Shown piece by piece: positions 16,582 through 24,619 of a stretch of 64,000 nt of DNA. Source of the stretch: JAGVSZ01 sp019137045 (GTDB lineage: Bacteria; Pseudomonadota; Gammaproteobacteria; Burkholderiales; SG8-39); contig JAXMFT010000006.1 of assembly GCA_046347635.1 (NCBI GenBank), positions 232,572-296,571 of the forward strand, in the 5' to 3' direction. The notes under the pieces were generated by a model. It ran no database searches and was not told the origin of the DNA. It saw only the letters and a program-made list of their open reading frames with translations. The first letter of the stretch is position 1; the number at the start of each line of letters is the position of its first letter. The position numbers were made by a program, and so were the translations under genes.

Positions 16582-17408
16582 TTCGGCGCCTCCCTGGGAG
16601 ACCGTTCCATCCAGCCGGGCCACCACCACGGCGGCGCGCCTTGCGGCGGGTTCTGCAGCCACGCCGGCGCGTAGCGCTCGCCGGCGTTATTGCGGTGCTC
16701 GTAGCCGATCTTCATGTACGCGGCGAGCGTGGCGAGCCCGAGCGCGAGGAAGAAGACGGTCAGGGCCCATTTCGCGGTCTTCAGGCGCCGGCGGCTCGCG
16801 TTCGCGTCCCGGCCCTCGAGCCAGCCCCACTTCACCGCGAGCCGGTACAGGCCGATGCCGCCGTGCAGCTCGACGCAGAAGAGCATCACCAGGTAGAGCG
16901 GCCACCAGCGGCCGCTCCACACGCGGTCGGCCGATTCGTACGGCCCGATGTCGCCCGGGTGCATCAGCATCTGGTACAGGTGGACGGTGGCGAGAAAAAA
17001 GAGCGCGAAGCCGGTCACGAACTGCACCCACCACAGCGTCGTGTCCTCGTGCCGGAGCAGGTTCTTGTGCCCCACGAACATGCGGTATTGCCGGTAGTTG
17101 GCCGGGAACTTGCGCATCGCGAGGAACGCGTGCAGCACGAAGAGCGCGAGGATGCCGAAGACGATCACCGAGACGATGCCGGGGAGGGCCCGGCCGAAGA
17201 AGAAGTAGCCCTCGAACATCTTCGTGATCGCCCACATGAAGTCCTTGCTCACCAGGATCGACGAGACGAAGAACATGTGGCCCCACATGAACAGGCCGAG
17301 GGCGAGGCCCGAGAGGCTCTGCGCGAGATCCATGCGCGCCGGCCAGCGGCTCTTGCGGGGGCGGTCGGCGAGGCCGACGCCGGCGATCACATCGGGGGTG
17401 GTGCTCAT
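16578..17408 (-). CDS. frdC: Type B fumarate reductase/succinate dehydrogenase cytochrome b subunit
   Basis: Membrane anchor of 276 residues with five predicted helices, which binds two hemes b and exchanges electrons with quinone. Helices are visible around LSGLALGLFMWGHMFFVSSILV (His ligand), VIVFGILALFVLHAFLAM (His), FVTGFALFFLATVHLYQML (His), LYLVMLFCVELHGGIGLYRLAV (His) and WALTVFFLALGLATLAAYM. The four intramembrane histidines fit the diheme arrangement. It is first gene of the operon; the FNR-type promoter element lies 58-71 bases upstream of its ATG. Confidence 0.93.
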   Translation of the reverse strand: MSTTPDVIAGVGLADRPRKSRWPARMDLAQSLSGLALGLFMWGHMFFVSSILVSKDFMWAITKMFEGYFFFGRALPGIVSVIVFGILALFVLHAFLAMRKFPANYRQYRMFVGHKNLLRHEDTTLWWVQFVTGFALFFLATVHLYQMLMHPGDIGPYESADRVWSGRWWPLYLVMLFCVELHGGIGLYRLAVKWGWLEGRDANASRRRLKTAKWALTVFFLALGLATLAAYMKIGYEHRNNAGERYAPAWLQNPPQGAPPWWWPGWMERSPREAPK

Positions 17409-17437
17409 GCGTGCGCTCCGTTCGCGGGCGGCGTTTC

Positions 17438-17479
17438 ATTCTTGCCGCAGCGCGGCGCGGCCCGGTTGACAATCGTCAA
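17438..17479 (-). promoter_or_regulatory. FNR/DNR-type site and -10 region for the frdCAB operon
   Basis: The perfect inverted repeat TTGAC-AATC-GTCAA (17466-17479) matches the CRP/FNR-family consensus for anaerobic regulators. Read on the minus strand, AAGAAT (17438-17443) is a reasonable -10. With transcription starting at 17431 the repeat centre is exactly at -41.5, the class II activator position, leaving a 23-base leader before frdC. FNR versus DNR/NNR specificity cannot be decided here. Confidence 0.75.
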
Positions 17480-17530
17480 GCGGCGCGGCGACCGGTCCGC
17501 GCGCAGCTTGCCGGCCGCTGCCAAAGGACG

Positions 17531-17578
17531 GAATCCAACCAAAGTAGGATTCTCGCGACTCGTGCCCGGGATTAGCGT
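17531..17578 (+). promoter_or_regulatory. Copy B of the ACCAAAGTAGGAT operator-promoter element
   Basis: The perfect arms GAATCC (17531-17536) and GGATTC (17547-17552) flank AACCAAAGTA. Exactly 20 bases after GGAT comes ATTAGCGT (17571-17578). Predicted transcription starts near 17583, about 50 bases before the receiver gene at 17635. This is the best inverted repeat of the four copies and would make the two-component genes autoregulated if their own LuxR domain binds it. Confidence 0.7.
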
Positions 17579-17634
17579 TGCCATCGCCGCCGCCGTCGCG
17601 ACGGCGCTCGCTTGCTCGTCCAGGAATCGGAGAG

Positions 17635-18030
17635 ATGCCGGTAGCCGCGGTCGCCCGCACCGTCTACATCGTCGACGCCGACCCGTCGGTGCGGGACGGC
17701 CTGTCCCGGGTCGCCGACTCGGCCGGGCTCCGGCCGAAGCACTGCCGCTCGCTCGACGCGTTCCTCGACGAGTCGCCCGGCGCCGGCGCGGCGTGCGCCC
17801 TGCTGGACGTCTCCACGCTCTCCCGCTGCGAGCCCGAGTTGTGGGCGCGGCTGCGGGCCATGGCCGCCGCCATCCCGGTGATCGCGCTGTCGGCGCGCGA
17901 CGACCCGGGGACGCAGCGCCTCGCGCGCGCGCTCGGGGCACAGGCGTTCTTCCACAAGCCGGTGGATGCGGCCGCGCTGCTCGACTCGATCGACTGGGTG
18001 ACCCGGACCGACGCGCCGGGCGGGACCTGA
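17635..18030 (+). CDS. Stand-alone receiver-domain response regulator
   Basis: CheY-like single receiver domain of 131 residues without output domain. The fold is seen in TVYIVDADPSVRDGL (acidic pair D14/D16), the phospho-acceptor Asp58 in CALLDVS, the switch serine in VIALSARDD and Lys108 in FFHKPVD. The sequence belongs to the FixJ-like receiver class rather than CheY proper. GGAG lies 5 bases before the ATG; a longer frame from 17578 lacks a ribosome site and would extend into the promoter element. It may act as a phosphate sink or competitor for the kinase at 18289. Confidence 0.85.
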   Translation: MPVAAVARTVYIVDADPSVRDGLSRVADSAGLRPKHCRSLDAFLDESPGAGAACALLDVSTLSRCEPELWARLRAMAAAIPVIALSARDDPGTQRLARALGAQAFFHKPVDAAALLDSIDWVTRTDAPGGT

Positions 18031-18043
18031 CCCCGACCGCCTC

Positions 18044-18226
18044 GTGCCGCACCCCGAGCGCCACCGCATTCGCACCGCCCTCGCGGCAGCCCTCGCCCTG
18101 CTCGCGGTGGCCGGCTGCGCATCGGATCCGCGCTACAGCCAGGGACTCGAGTGGGTCCTGTGGCAGGAGGCCGAGAAGAAGCGCCTGGACGACGCCGGCT
18201 TTCCGCAGTACACCGGCGCGCGCTAG
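18044..18226 (+). CDS. Small lipoprotein of unknown function
   Basis: A 60-residue protein with a positively charged start, a hydrophobic run (TALAAALALLAVAGC) and a lipobox with Cys at about 25, leaving a mature peptide of only about 36 residues (ASDPRYSQGLEWVLWQEAEKKRLDDAGFPQYTGAR in part). The GTG start at 18044 is 13 bases after the receiver stop. I do not recognise a family. Its place between a receiver and a sensor kinase suggests an envelope accessory of that system, which is inference. Confidence 0.65.
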   Translation: MPHPERHRIRTALAAALALLAVAGCASDPRYSQGLEWVLWQEAEKKRLDDAGFPQYTGAR

Positions 18227-18288
18227 CGCCTGCCCGAAGGGCCGTTTCCGCTTATGCTCGGCCCTCCTACGAGGGCGGAGAACGACGA

Positions 18289-20295
18289 TTGCCGGCAGCG
18301 AGACGGGCATCGTCCGGCGCGAGTCGCGGCAAGCGGGGCGCCGAGCGCGGGCGGGGGGAGCGGCCCCGGTTCGAGCGCCTGCTCGCCGAGCTCTCGGTGC
18401 GTTTCGCGAACGTCGCGCCCGATGTCATCGTGCCGGCGATCGAGCGCGCGCTCGGCGAGCTGTGCGACGCACTCGACTACGACCGCTGTACTTATTGCGA
18501 GCTCGCGCCCGAAGGCGGGCTGCGCATCCTGTGCTCGGCGGCGGTCGGCGGCATCGCGCCGATTCCGCGCGGTCCCTTCGGCGCCACCATTCCGTGGGTG
18601 GTCGGGGAGATCCGCGCCGGCCGCGTCGTCGCGCTGACCGACCTGCCGCGCGGGCTGCCGCCCGCTGCGAGCGTGGATGCCAGGCGCATCAGGGAGATCG
18701 GCCTGCGGTCGCACCTCTCGATCCCGCTCCGCGTCGGCGGCCGCGTGGCCGGAGCCATCTCGTTCGCCGGATTTCGCCACGCGCCCGCGTGGCCGAAGGA
18801 GACGATCACCCGGCTGAAGATCGTCGGTGAGATGTTCGCGAGCGCCCTCGCCCGCGCCCGCTCGGAGGAAGAGGCGCAGCAGCTGCGCGGCCGGCTGTGG
18901 CACGCCGATCGCGTCGCGCGGATCGGCGCGCTGACCGCCGCGATCGCCCACGACCTGAACCAGCCGCTCGCGGCGATCCTCAGCAACGCCCAGGCCGCCC
19001 TCGCCTACCTGGCCGGCGGGAGGGCGCCACCCGACGATCTGCGCACCATCCTGGAGGCGATCGTGCGCGACGAGAAGCGGGCGTCGGAGACGATCCGGAC
19101 GATGCGTGCGCTCCTGCGACGGGACGAGAGCGGATACGCGCGCATCGATGCGGCGGCGGCGGTGGGTGACGTCGTGCAGCTGCTCGCGAGCGAGCTGCAC
19201 CGGCAGGGAATCCGCGTCGCGCCGCAGTTCGCGGCCGGATGCCGGGTCATGGCCGACCGGGCGCAGATCGACCAGGTCGTGCTCAACCTGATCCTGAATG
19301 CCGCTGCCGCGATGCAGGCGCGCCCGCGGGACGAGCGGCTGCTCGGCGTGTCGGTCGCGCGCACCGCCGACGGCCGCGTCGCGGTCGCGGTGCGCGACTC
19401 CGGCGTGGGTATCGCGCCCGAGCACCTGGACGCGGTGTTCGAGCCGTTCTGGACGACGCGGCGCGAGGGGCTCGGGCTCGGGCTCGTGATCTGCCGCTCG
19501 ATCGTCGAGGCGCACCGCGGCACGATCTCGGTCGCGCCCAACCCGGACCGGGGCGTGACGGTGTGCTTCGAGCTCCCGGCAGTCGCGGTGGACGACGCCG
19601 TGGACGCCACCGCCTCCGCGCCTGCGAGCGCGCCGGGGGAGCCCCACCCCAGTCCGATCGGCGCGGCCACGATCTGCGTCGTGGACGACGACGCGGCGGT
19701 CCGCGAAGGGCTGGTGCGGCTCCTCGCCGCAGCCGGATTCACGGTGGCGTCCTACCCGACGCCGGGCGAGTTTCTCGCCCGCGCGAGCGTCGCGGACCTC
19801 GCGTGCGTCCTCCTCGACGTCCAGATGCCCGGCATGTCGGGCCTCGTGCTGCAGGCGGACCTCGCCGGCCGGGACGGCGCGCCCCCGGTCGTGTTTCTCA
19901 CGGGGCACGGCGACGTGGCCACCGGCGTCGAGGCGATGAAGCGCGGCGCGGTGGACTTCCTCGAGAAGCCGGTCGATCGCGACCGCCTGCTCGCCGTCGT
20001 CCGCGAGGCCGTGGCGCTGCGCGCGGGCGCGCGCGCCCGTGCGCTCGAGCGCGGCGCCTCCCAGGCGCTCATACGCCGGCTGTCCGCGCGCGAGCGCGAC
20101 GTCCTGGCGCACGTGCTCCGCGGCCGCCTGAACAAGCAGATCGCCGCCGACCTGAAGATCGCCGAGCAGACCGTCAAGCAGCACCGCGGCCGGGTGATGG
20201 AGAAGCTCGGTGTGCGCTCGGTGGCGGAGCTGGTGCGGATGTGCGAGGCCTCGGGGCTGTTCGCCGCGCCGGCGACGGGAGTCGCACCAAAGTAG
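18289..20295 (+). CDS. GAF sensor histidine kinase fused to receiver and LuxR-type DNA-binding domain
   Basis: One 668-residue polypeptide holds an entire two-component pathway. Domains: GAF sensor (about 35-190), dimerisation/phospho-acceptor with His221 in AAIAHDLNQPLAAI, HATPase with N337, DSGVG (370-374) and GLGLGL (395-400), a Pro/Ala linker, a receiver with D466-468, phospho-acceptor Asp510 (VLLDVQMPGMSG) and Lys560 (FLEKPVD), and a LuxR/FixJ helix-turn-helix (about 597-652, LSARERDVLAHVLRGRLNKQIAADLKIAEQTVKQHRGRVMEKL). No transmembrane segment is seen, so the signal is cytoplasmic. The TTG start at 18289 has GGCGGAG eight bases upstream; no ATG fits. FixL/FixJ-like pairs are normally two proteins. 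Its stop codon lies in element copy C. Confidence 0.88.
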   Translation: MPAARRASSGASRGKRGAERGRGERPRFERLLAELSVRFANVAPDVIVPAIERALGELCDALDYDRCTYCELAPEGGLRILCSAAVGGIAPIPRGPFGATIPWVVGEIRAGRVVALTDLPRGLPPAASVDARRIREIGLRSHLSIPLRVGGRVAGAISFAGFRHAPAWPKETITRLKIVGEMFASALARARSEEEAQQLRGRLWHADRVARIGALTAAIAHDLNQPLAAILSNAQAALAYLAGGRAPPDDLRTILEAIVRDEKRASETIRTMRALLRRDESGYARIDAAAAVGDVVQLLASELHRQGIRVAPQFAAGCRVMADRAQIDQVVLNLILNAAAAMQARPRDERLLGVSVARTADGRVAVAVRDSGVGIAPEHLDAVFEPFWTTRREGLGLGLVICRSIVEAHRGTISVAPNPDRGVTVCFELPAVAVDDAVDATASAPASAPGEPHPSPIGAATICVVDDDAAVREGLVRLLAAAGFTVASYPTPGEFLARASVADLACVLLDVQMPGMSGLVLQADLAGRDGAPPVVFLTGHGDVATGVEAMKRGAVDFLEKPVDRDRLLAVVREAVALRAGARARALERGASQALIRRLSARERDVLAHVLRGRLNKQIAADLKIAEQTVKQHRGRVMEKLGVRSVAELVRMCEASGLFAAPATGVAPK

Positions 20296-20326
20296 GATTC
20301 CCCGGCGGCCGACGGTTGGTAGAGTG
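20279..20326 (+). promoter_or_regulatory. Copy C of the ACCAAAGTAGGAT operator-promoter element
   Basis: GAGTCG-N10-GGATTC (20279-20300) keeps the core CACCAAAGTAGGATTC but has a degraded left arm. The downstream block is GGTAGAGTG instead of ATTAGCGT, with TAG one base closer. It overlaps the last codons of the fused kinase and would start transcripts near 20331, before the PPK2 gene at 20360. It is the weakest of the four copies. Confidence 0.55.
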
Positions 20327-20359
20327 ACGCTGCGAGCGTGACGGGAGAGGAACGCAGCC

Positions 20360-21190
20360 GTGAAAGCGAAGAAGAAGGGCGAACGCGGCCCGGGGGCGGA
20401 CGCCGCCGGACCGCAGGAGAAGCTGAAGCGCAAGGCCTACGACAAGGCGCTCGCGAAACTCCACGTCGAGCTCGTCACGCTCCAGGAGTGGGTCAAGCAC
20501 AAGGGGCTCAAGGTCTGCATCGTCTTCGAGGGCCGCGACGGCGCCGGGAAGGGCGGGACGATCAAGGCGATCACCGAGCGCGTCAGCCCGCGCGTCTTCC
20601 GCGTGGTCGCGCTGCCCGCCCCGACCGAGCGCGAGAAGAGCCAGATGTACGCGCAGCGCTACCTGCCGTACCTGCCGGCGGCGGGCGAGGTGGTGATCTT
20701 CGACCGCAGCTGGTACAACCGCGCAGGCGTCGAGCGGGTGATGGGGTTCTGCAGCGAGGAGGAGGCGAGGAAGTTCCTGAAGATGGTGCCGCACGTCGAG
20801 CGGGTGATCGTCGAGTCGGGCGTGATCCTGCTCAAGTACTGGCTCGAGGTGAGCGAGAAGGAGCAGACCCGGCGGCTCGAATCGCGCATCGACGACGGGC
20901 GCAAGATCTGGAAGCTCTCGCCGATGGACCTCAAGTCCTACAGCCGCTGGTACGACTACTCGCGCGCGCGCGACGAGATGTTCGCCGCGACCGACACCGA
21001 CTTCGCGCCCTGGTACGTCGCGCGGAGCGACGACAAGCGCCGCGCGCGGCTGAACATCATCAGCCACCTGCTGAGCCAGGTCCCCTACAAGAGCGCACCG
21101 CGCGAGAAGGTGAAGCTGCCCAAGCGGCAGAAGGCGGGCGACTACCGCGACCCGAAGTATCCGTTCAAGTTCGTCAAGGCGCGCTATTGA
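20360..21190 (+). CDS. ppk2: Polyphosphate kinase 2 (PPK2 family)
   Basis: Cytoplasmic enzyme of 276 residues that transfers phosphate between polyphosphate and nucleotides. The Walker A loop is FEGRDGAGKGGT (56-67), Walker B is VVIFDRSWYNRAGVERVMGF (111-130), and the lid contains RRLESRIDDGRKIWKLSPMD. The sequence most resembles one-domain class I enzymes (nucleoside diphosphate products). The GTG start at 20360 has GAGAGG upstream. Copy C of the dispersed element precedes it, so it may belong to the same stress-type regulon. A second, distinct PPK2 is at 50113-51018. Confidence 0.95.
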   Translation: MKAKKKGERGPGADAAGPQEKLKRKAYDKALAKLHVELVTLQEWVKHKGLKVCIVFEGRDGAGKGGTIKAITERVSPRVFRVVALPAPTEREKSQMYAQRYLPYLPAAGEVVIFDRSWYNRAGVERVMGFCSEEEARKFLKMVPHVERVIVESGVILLKYWLEVSEKEQTRRLESRIDDGRKIWKLSPMDLKSYSRWYDYSRARDEMFAATDTDFAPWYVARSDDKRRARLNIISHLLSQVPYKSAPREKVKLPKRQKAGDYRDPKYPFKFVKARY

Positions 21191-21230
21191 ACGCGCGCTT
21201 CGCTCATCGAGGCCGCCGGCCGAGGCAGGG

Positions 21231-21836
21231 CTACCAGACGCCCGGCAGGACGCGATAGCGCACCGTGGACCGGTACTGCGGCCATTCCGCGGCGCGCGCG
21301 AGGACCCGCTCCTCGGCGCGAATCCGGTAGGCGAGCGACGCCCACCCTGCCGCCACCAGCAGCAGGGTGCCGGGGTTCCATTCCTGGAGGTTGTATCCGA
21401 CGTCCGCGACCAGATAAGCGAGATACATCGGGTGGCGCACGACGCGGTACGGACCGCGCGTGGCCAGACCCCGCAGCGCCGGCCGGATGCCGAACCGTTT
21501 GCCCAGGGTGAGCAGGCTGGCGAGGCTCAGGCACGCCGCGGCGATCACCAGCGCGAGCCCGCCCGCGGGCCAGCCCGGGTCGCCGGGCACCCATCGGAGA
21601 TACGCCACCTGAGCGTAGGGGTAGGCGTAGGCCACGATGACCGCAGCGCCGGTGAGCAGCGAGCGATCCTGCGCCTCGGGCGGGGGTCGGGTGAGGGCGA
21701 TGCCGAGCACCACCAGGTGCTGCAGGACGTAGATCCAGTCGGCGATCGAGAAGGTGGGCGTGAGCGGGAAGAGGATCGCCAGCTCGACGGCCGTGACGCC
21801 GAAGAGCAGGAAGTCGCCGAACGTTCGCGCGGACAT
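21231..21836 (-). CDS. ICMT/phospholipid-methyltransferase-like membrane protein
   Basis: Small integral membrane protein of 201 residues with about five helices. The C-terminal half has RGPYRVVRHPMYLAYLVADVGYNLQ followed by RIRAEERVLARAAEWPQYRSTVRYRVLPGVW, the SAM-binding signature of the isoprenylcysteine carboxyl methyltransferase/phospholipid methyltransferase superfamily. In bacteria the substrates of these proteins are mostly unknown. The start at 21836 is chosen at the first Met before the hydrophobic region. It is the last gene of a long minus-strand series. Confidence 0.8.
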   Translation of the reverse strand: MSARTFGDFLLFGVTAVELAILFPLTPTFSIADWIYVLQHLVVLGIALTRPPPEAQDRSLLTGAAVIVAYAYPYAQVAYLRWVPGDPGWPAGGLALVIAAACLSLASLLTLGKRFGIRPALRGLATRGPYRVVRHPMYLAYLVADVGYNLQEWNPGTLLLVAAGWASLAYRIRAEERVLARAAEWPQYRSTVRYRVLPGVW

Positions 21837-21870
21837 CGCCGCAGCCTGCCGCCTCGCTCCGCGCCCGCGG

Positions 21871-23016
21871 CTAACGCGGGGGCGGCTGGGTGCCGACGTC
21901 CGTGTTCCCGTAGAGCTGCCGGTTGTCCTCGGCCTCGATGCTGGTCCCCTTCGTGCGGAACGAAAGGCGCCGGCGGAAGCTCTCGGTATCCGATCGCGCG
22001 CTCCGGGCGGCGAGCTCGGTGGCAACCGGATAGGCCATGGGGCGCTTGCTCCTATCGATCTCGAGTCGCAATGTCCCGTCGTTCACGCGCACGCTGTACG
22101 TGGCCAAGTTGTACAGGACGTACATCGCGAAGAGATTGTCGTAGTCCTCGTATTGGCCCTGCTCCCTGCGGAAATCGCGCGACAGCACGGAGGGGAACCG
22201 GTTGGGCAGGTCCTTGAAGGCCACCTGGTCGCCCTCGCGCGGATCCGCGTAAGGCGAACCCCCGTACTTCTTGTACAGCACGACGTCCAGCCCGTAGCCG
22301 CGCGCGTCCCATGCCTTGAGGAGCTTCATCGCCAGCTCGGTGGGGATGTTCGCGTTGGCCGCCGCGACCACCCTCCTGCCGGAGAGGATCCTCGCGGCCG
22401 CGACCTCCAGGTCCTTGCACCCGGCGCCGAGCTTGAATGCCGTCCCGATGGTCTTGGCGCAGTTCAGGCGCAGGTAGTCGTACTTGATCTCCTCGTCGTG
22501 ATAGTCGGTCTTCCTCGCCCGGCCGTGATAGTCGTCGTTGATGCGGCCGAAGAAGGCCGCGAGCGCGGCCTTCTCCGCCGGTGGCACCCCGTACACGCGC
22601 ACACCGATCACCGATCGCTTGTAGATCTCCCCGAAGTCGAGGCCGAACGCGGCCTTGGGCCCTAGCGACGACGTCGTCCCGAAGAGGTACTCCTGCTTCG
22701 GGATCCGCAGCATGAGGTCGTCGGTGTAGAAATCCTTCTCGTGCGCGCGACCGCGGTCGGCATAGAAGTTGGCCGAGTAGACCAGGTCGTCGCCCGGCGC
22801 CTGATCGCGGATGGCCAGCGCGAGGTGGCCTGCGGACCCGCCCTTGGACGTGCCGTAGCTGATCAGCAGTTCGAGATCGTAGGGGTCCTGCCGCAGGACT
22901 CTGGCGATCTCCTCGACGTTCGCGGGCGGCGGCCCGCCCGGGGTGCCGAAGTCGGCCGCGGACGCGGCGCCGACGGCAAGGAGCCCGAGGACGACGAAGG
23001 CGAGTGCGCGTTTCAT
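21871..23016 (-). CDS. Secreted hypothetical protein with possible permuted papain-like His/Cys pair
   Basis: Exported protein of 381 residues with a signal peptide (MKRALAFVVLGLLAVGAASA). I do not recognise a named family with confidence. The region SYGTSKGGSAGHLALAIRD (His64) and the later YLRLNCAKTIGTAFKLG (Cys186) give the His-before-Cys order seen in circularly permuted NlpC/P60 or LRAT-like amidases and DUF4105-type proteins; this is an analogy only. No transmembrane helix follows the signal. It lies between a small lipoprotein and an ICMT-like protein on the same strand with gaps of about 25-35 bases. Confidence 0.7.
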   Translation of the reverse strand: MKRALAFVVLGLLAVGAASAADFGTPGGPPPANVEEIARVLRQDPYDLELLISYGTSKGGSAGHLALAIRDQAPGDDLVYSANFYADRGRAHEKDFYTDDLMLRIPKQEYLFGTTSSLGPKAAFGLDFGEIYKRSVIGVRVYGVPPAEKAALAAFFGRINDDYHGRARKTDYHDEEIKYDYLRLNCAKTIGTAFKLGAGCKDLEVAAARILSGRRVVAAANANIPTELAMKLLKAWDARGYGLDVVLYKKYGGSPYADPREGDQVAFKDLPNRFPSVLSRDFRREQGQYEDYDNLFAMYVLYNLATYSVRVNDGTLRLEIDRSKRPMAYPVATELAARSARSDTESFRRRLSFRTKGTSIEAEDNRQLYGNTDVGTQPPPR

Positions 23017-23040
23017 CTCTGGCGCTCACCGGCGGGCAGC

Positions 23041-23385
23041 TCAGCGGCCCATGCGCCGCTCGTACGCCTGCGAGAAGCGGTTGCTGAGCCCCGGGTCGCG
23101 CTGCGTCGGGCCCTTCGCGTCGAACTGCACGCGCACGCTGCCGTCGCCCTGGCGCGCGACGACCACGGTCACGTCGATCCCGTCCTTGGTGCCGCGAATG
23201 AGCCCGGTCGAGGGATCGGACGAGGATACCTGGACGCCGGCGTCGCGCGCGCCGCCGAGGGCGGCGTTCCACGCGGCGTCAAAGCTCGACGGGCCGGGAA
23301 CCGTGACGGGCTGATAGGCGACGCAGCCGGCCAGCATCGCGCTGGCCAGGACGGACATGAGGATGGCGCGAAGCGCTGGTGACAT
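23041..23385 (-). CDS. Small outer-envelope lipoprotein, unknown function
   Basis: A 114-residue protein with a lipoprotein signal (ILMSVLASAMLAGC, Cys about 21) and a single compact domain: FDAAWNAALGGARDAGVQVSSSDPSTGLIRGTKDGIDVTVVVARQGDGSVRVQFDAKG. The pattern of a variable residue pair followed by two beta strands resembles small DUF3568-like lipoproteins, but I cannot assign it firmly. It is 19 bases from the DcaP-like gene, so probably co-transcribed. Confidence 0.72.
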   Translation of the reverse strand: MSPALRAILMSVLASAMLAGCVAYQPVTVPGPSSFDAAWNAALGGARDAGVQVSSSDPSTGLIRGTKDGIDVTVVVARQGDGSVRVQFDAKGPTQRDPGLSNRFSQAYERRMGR

Positions 23386-23404
23386 GGGATCTCCCTCCGG
23401 TTCG

Positions 23405-24619
23405 CTAGAAGATCAGAAAACGCAGCGAGAGCTGCGCTCGTAAGTTCGTCGCGGACGCGCCGCCGACCTGGGTGGCCTCGCCCCAAAGGAGCTCGCCGCC
23501 GACGATCAGCGTCGGCGTGAGGCGATGGATCAGGTTCGCGGAGGCGTACACCAATCGGTGCAGCTCCTCGGGTCCGCGAAGCTGGCCATCGTCGCTCGTC
23601 CACAGTGTGCTCGCTCCGGCAACGGTCATCCACTCGGGGGCCCACTTGTGCTGGTAGTAGAGCGTGACCCCCGAGCTGCACAACAGGTCGAACCGCCGGT
23701 CGGTCCCGAGTGCGACACCGGTCGCGCTCAGCGGATCGTTGAAATAGCGCCCGACCCCCTTCCCGGTCACCGCCTGGAAGAGCAGCGTGTCCTCCTCGAG
23801 CACGTTGATCGAGCCCGAGAGCGACACGCCGGTGCCGTTCACGTGCCGGTCGCGCGTCCCGAGCGGGCTGTCGGCGACGACGTCGATGCTGCGCGAAAGC
23901 CCAGCGAGCTGCACGTGTCCGGCGTCGCCCTCCCAGCGCAGGCGCGCCGCGAGGTCCGGGCGGCGTGCGCTCGAATGTACAGCGAGCAGCGCGCCGCCCC
24001 CGGAGAGATCCGCCTGCGACTCCTCCACCGACGCCTGGAACGCCCAGCCCGAGCCGAAGGGAATCGACGCCCGCGCGAGCCACTGTCGCACGAACGTGAT
24101 GCCGCTCGGACCGTTGTAGTCGAGCGTCGTCGGCAGCGCACCGTCGTCCATGAACGTGGAGTAGGTCTTGCCGACGATGATCCAGTCGTCCAGCCGCACG
24201 AAGAGCTGGTTGAGCTCGGGCGCGGTCGTGCCGTCGAGCGGGAAGAGGTTCGCTTCGACGCGAGACCACAGGTGGCCGACCGGCGTGGGCGTGCGCGAGA
24301 GCCAGTTGATCTGCGACTGCCGCACGCTCAGGCGATAGTCGGCGTCCGCGGGGCCGAACGGCGTGGCCGAGACGAAGAACGTGTCCTGCTCGTCGCCGTC
24401 CTGCTTCTTGCGCGTCGCCATGCCGTCGAGCTGGAGATACCCGCCGATCAGGTACTCCGTGTCGGTGCCGGGGATGGTGCGGACCCTCGCCTTCAGTCGC
24501 TCGTGGAGCTGCGCTTCCAGGGCGGACCCCCTCGAAGCGGCGAAGTCGGTGTCGTCGTCCGCGGCGGCCGCGCCGAGGACGACGAGCGCTGCAGCCCAGG
24601 CCGCCAGCGCACGCGTCAT
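23405..24619 (-). CDS. DcaP-like outer-membrane porin
   Basis: Outer-membrane channel of 404 residues. After the signal peptide there is a short helical segment (ALEAQLHERLKARVRTI) and then a barrel starting YLIGGYLQLDGMATRKKQDGDEQDTFFVSATPF, with LSVRQSQINWLSRTP and LNQLFVRLDDWIIVGKTYSTFMD typical of the DcaP family; the protein ends LSLRFLIF. DcaP porins admit dicarboxylates and other acids in Acinetobacter; the substrate here is open. Its start overlaps the stop of the VIT1-like gene (ATGA at 24616-24619). Confidence 0.85.
   Translation of the reverse strand: MTRALAAWAAALVVLGAAAADDDTDFAASRGSALEAQLHERLKARVRTIPGTDTEYLIGGYLQLDGMATRKKQDGDEQDTFFVSATPFGPADADYRLSVRQSQINWLSRTPTPVGHLWSRVEANLFPLDGTTAPELNQLFVRLDDWIIVGKTYSTFMDDGALPTTLDYNGPSGITFVRQWLARASIPFGSGWAFQASVEESQADLSGGGALLAVHSSARRPDLAARLRWEGDAGHVQLAGLSRSIDVVADSPLGTRDRHVNGTGVSLSGSINVLEEDTLLFQAVTGKGVGRYFNDPLSATGVALGTDRRFDLLCSSGVTLYYQHKWAPEWMTVAGASTLWTSDDGQLRGPEELHRLVYASANLIHRLTPTLIVGGELLWGEATQVGGASATNLRAQLSLRFLIF

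Noticed and set aside
18223..20433. 736-codon minus-strand frame opposite the fused kinase
   Set aside because: It is a shadow; the plus strand shows all kinase, receiver and LuxR motifs.
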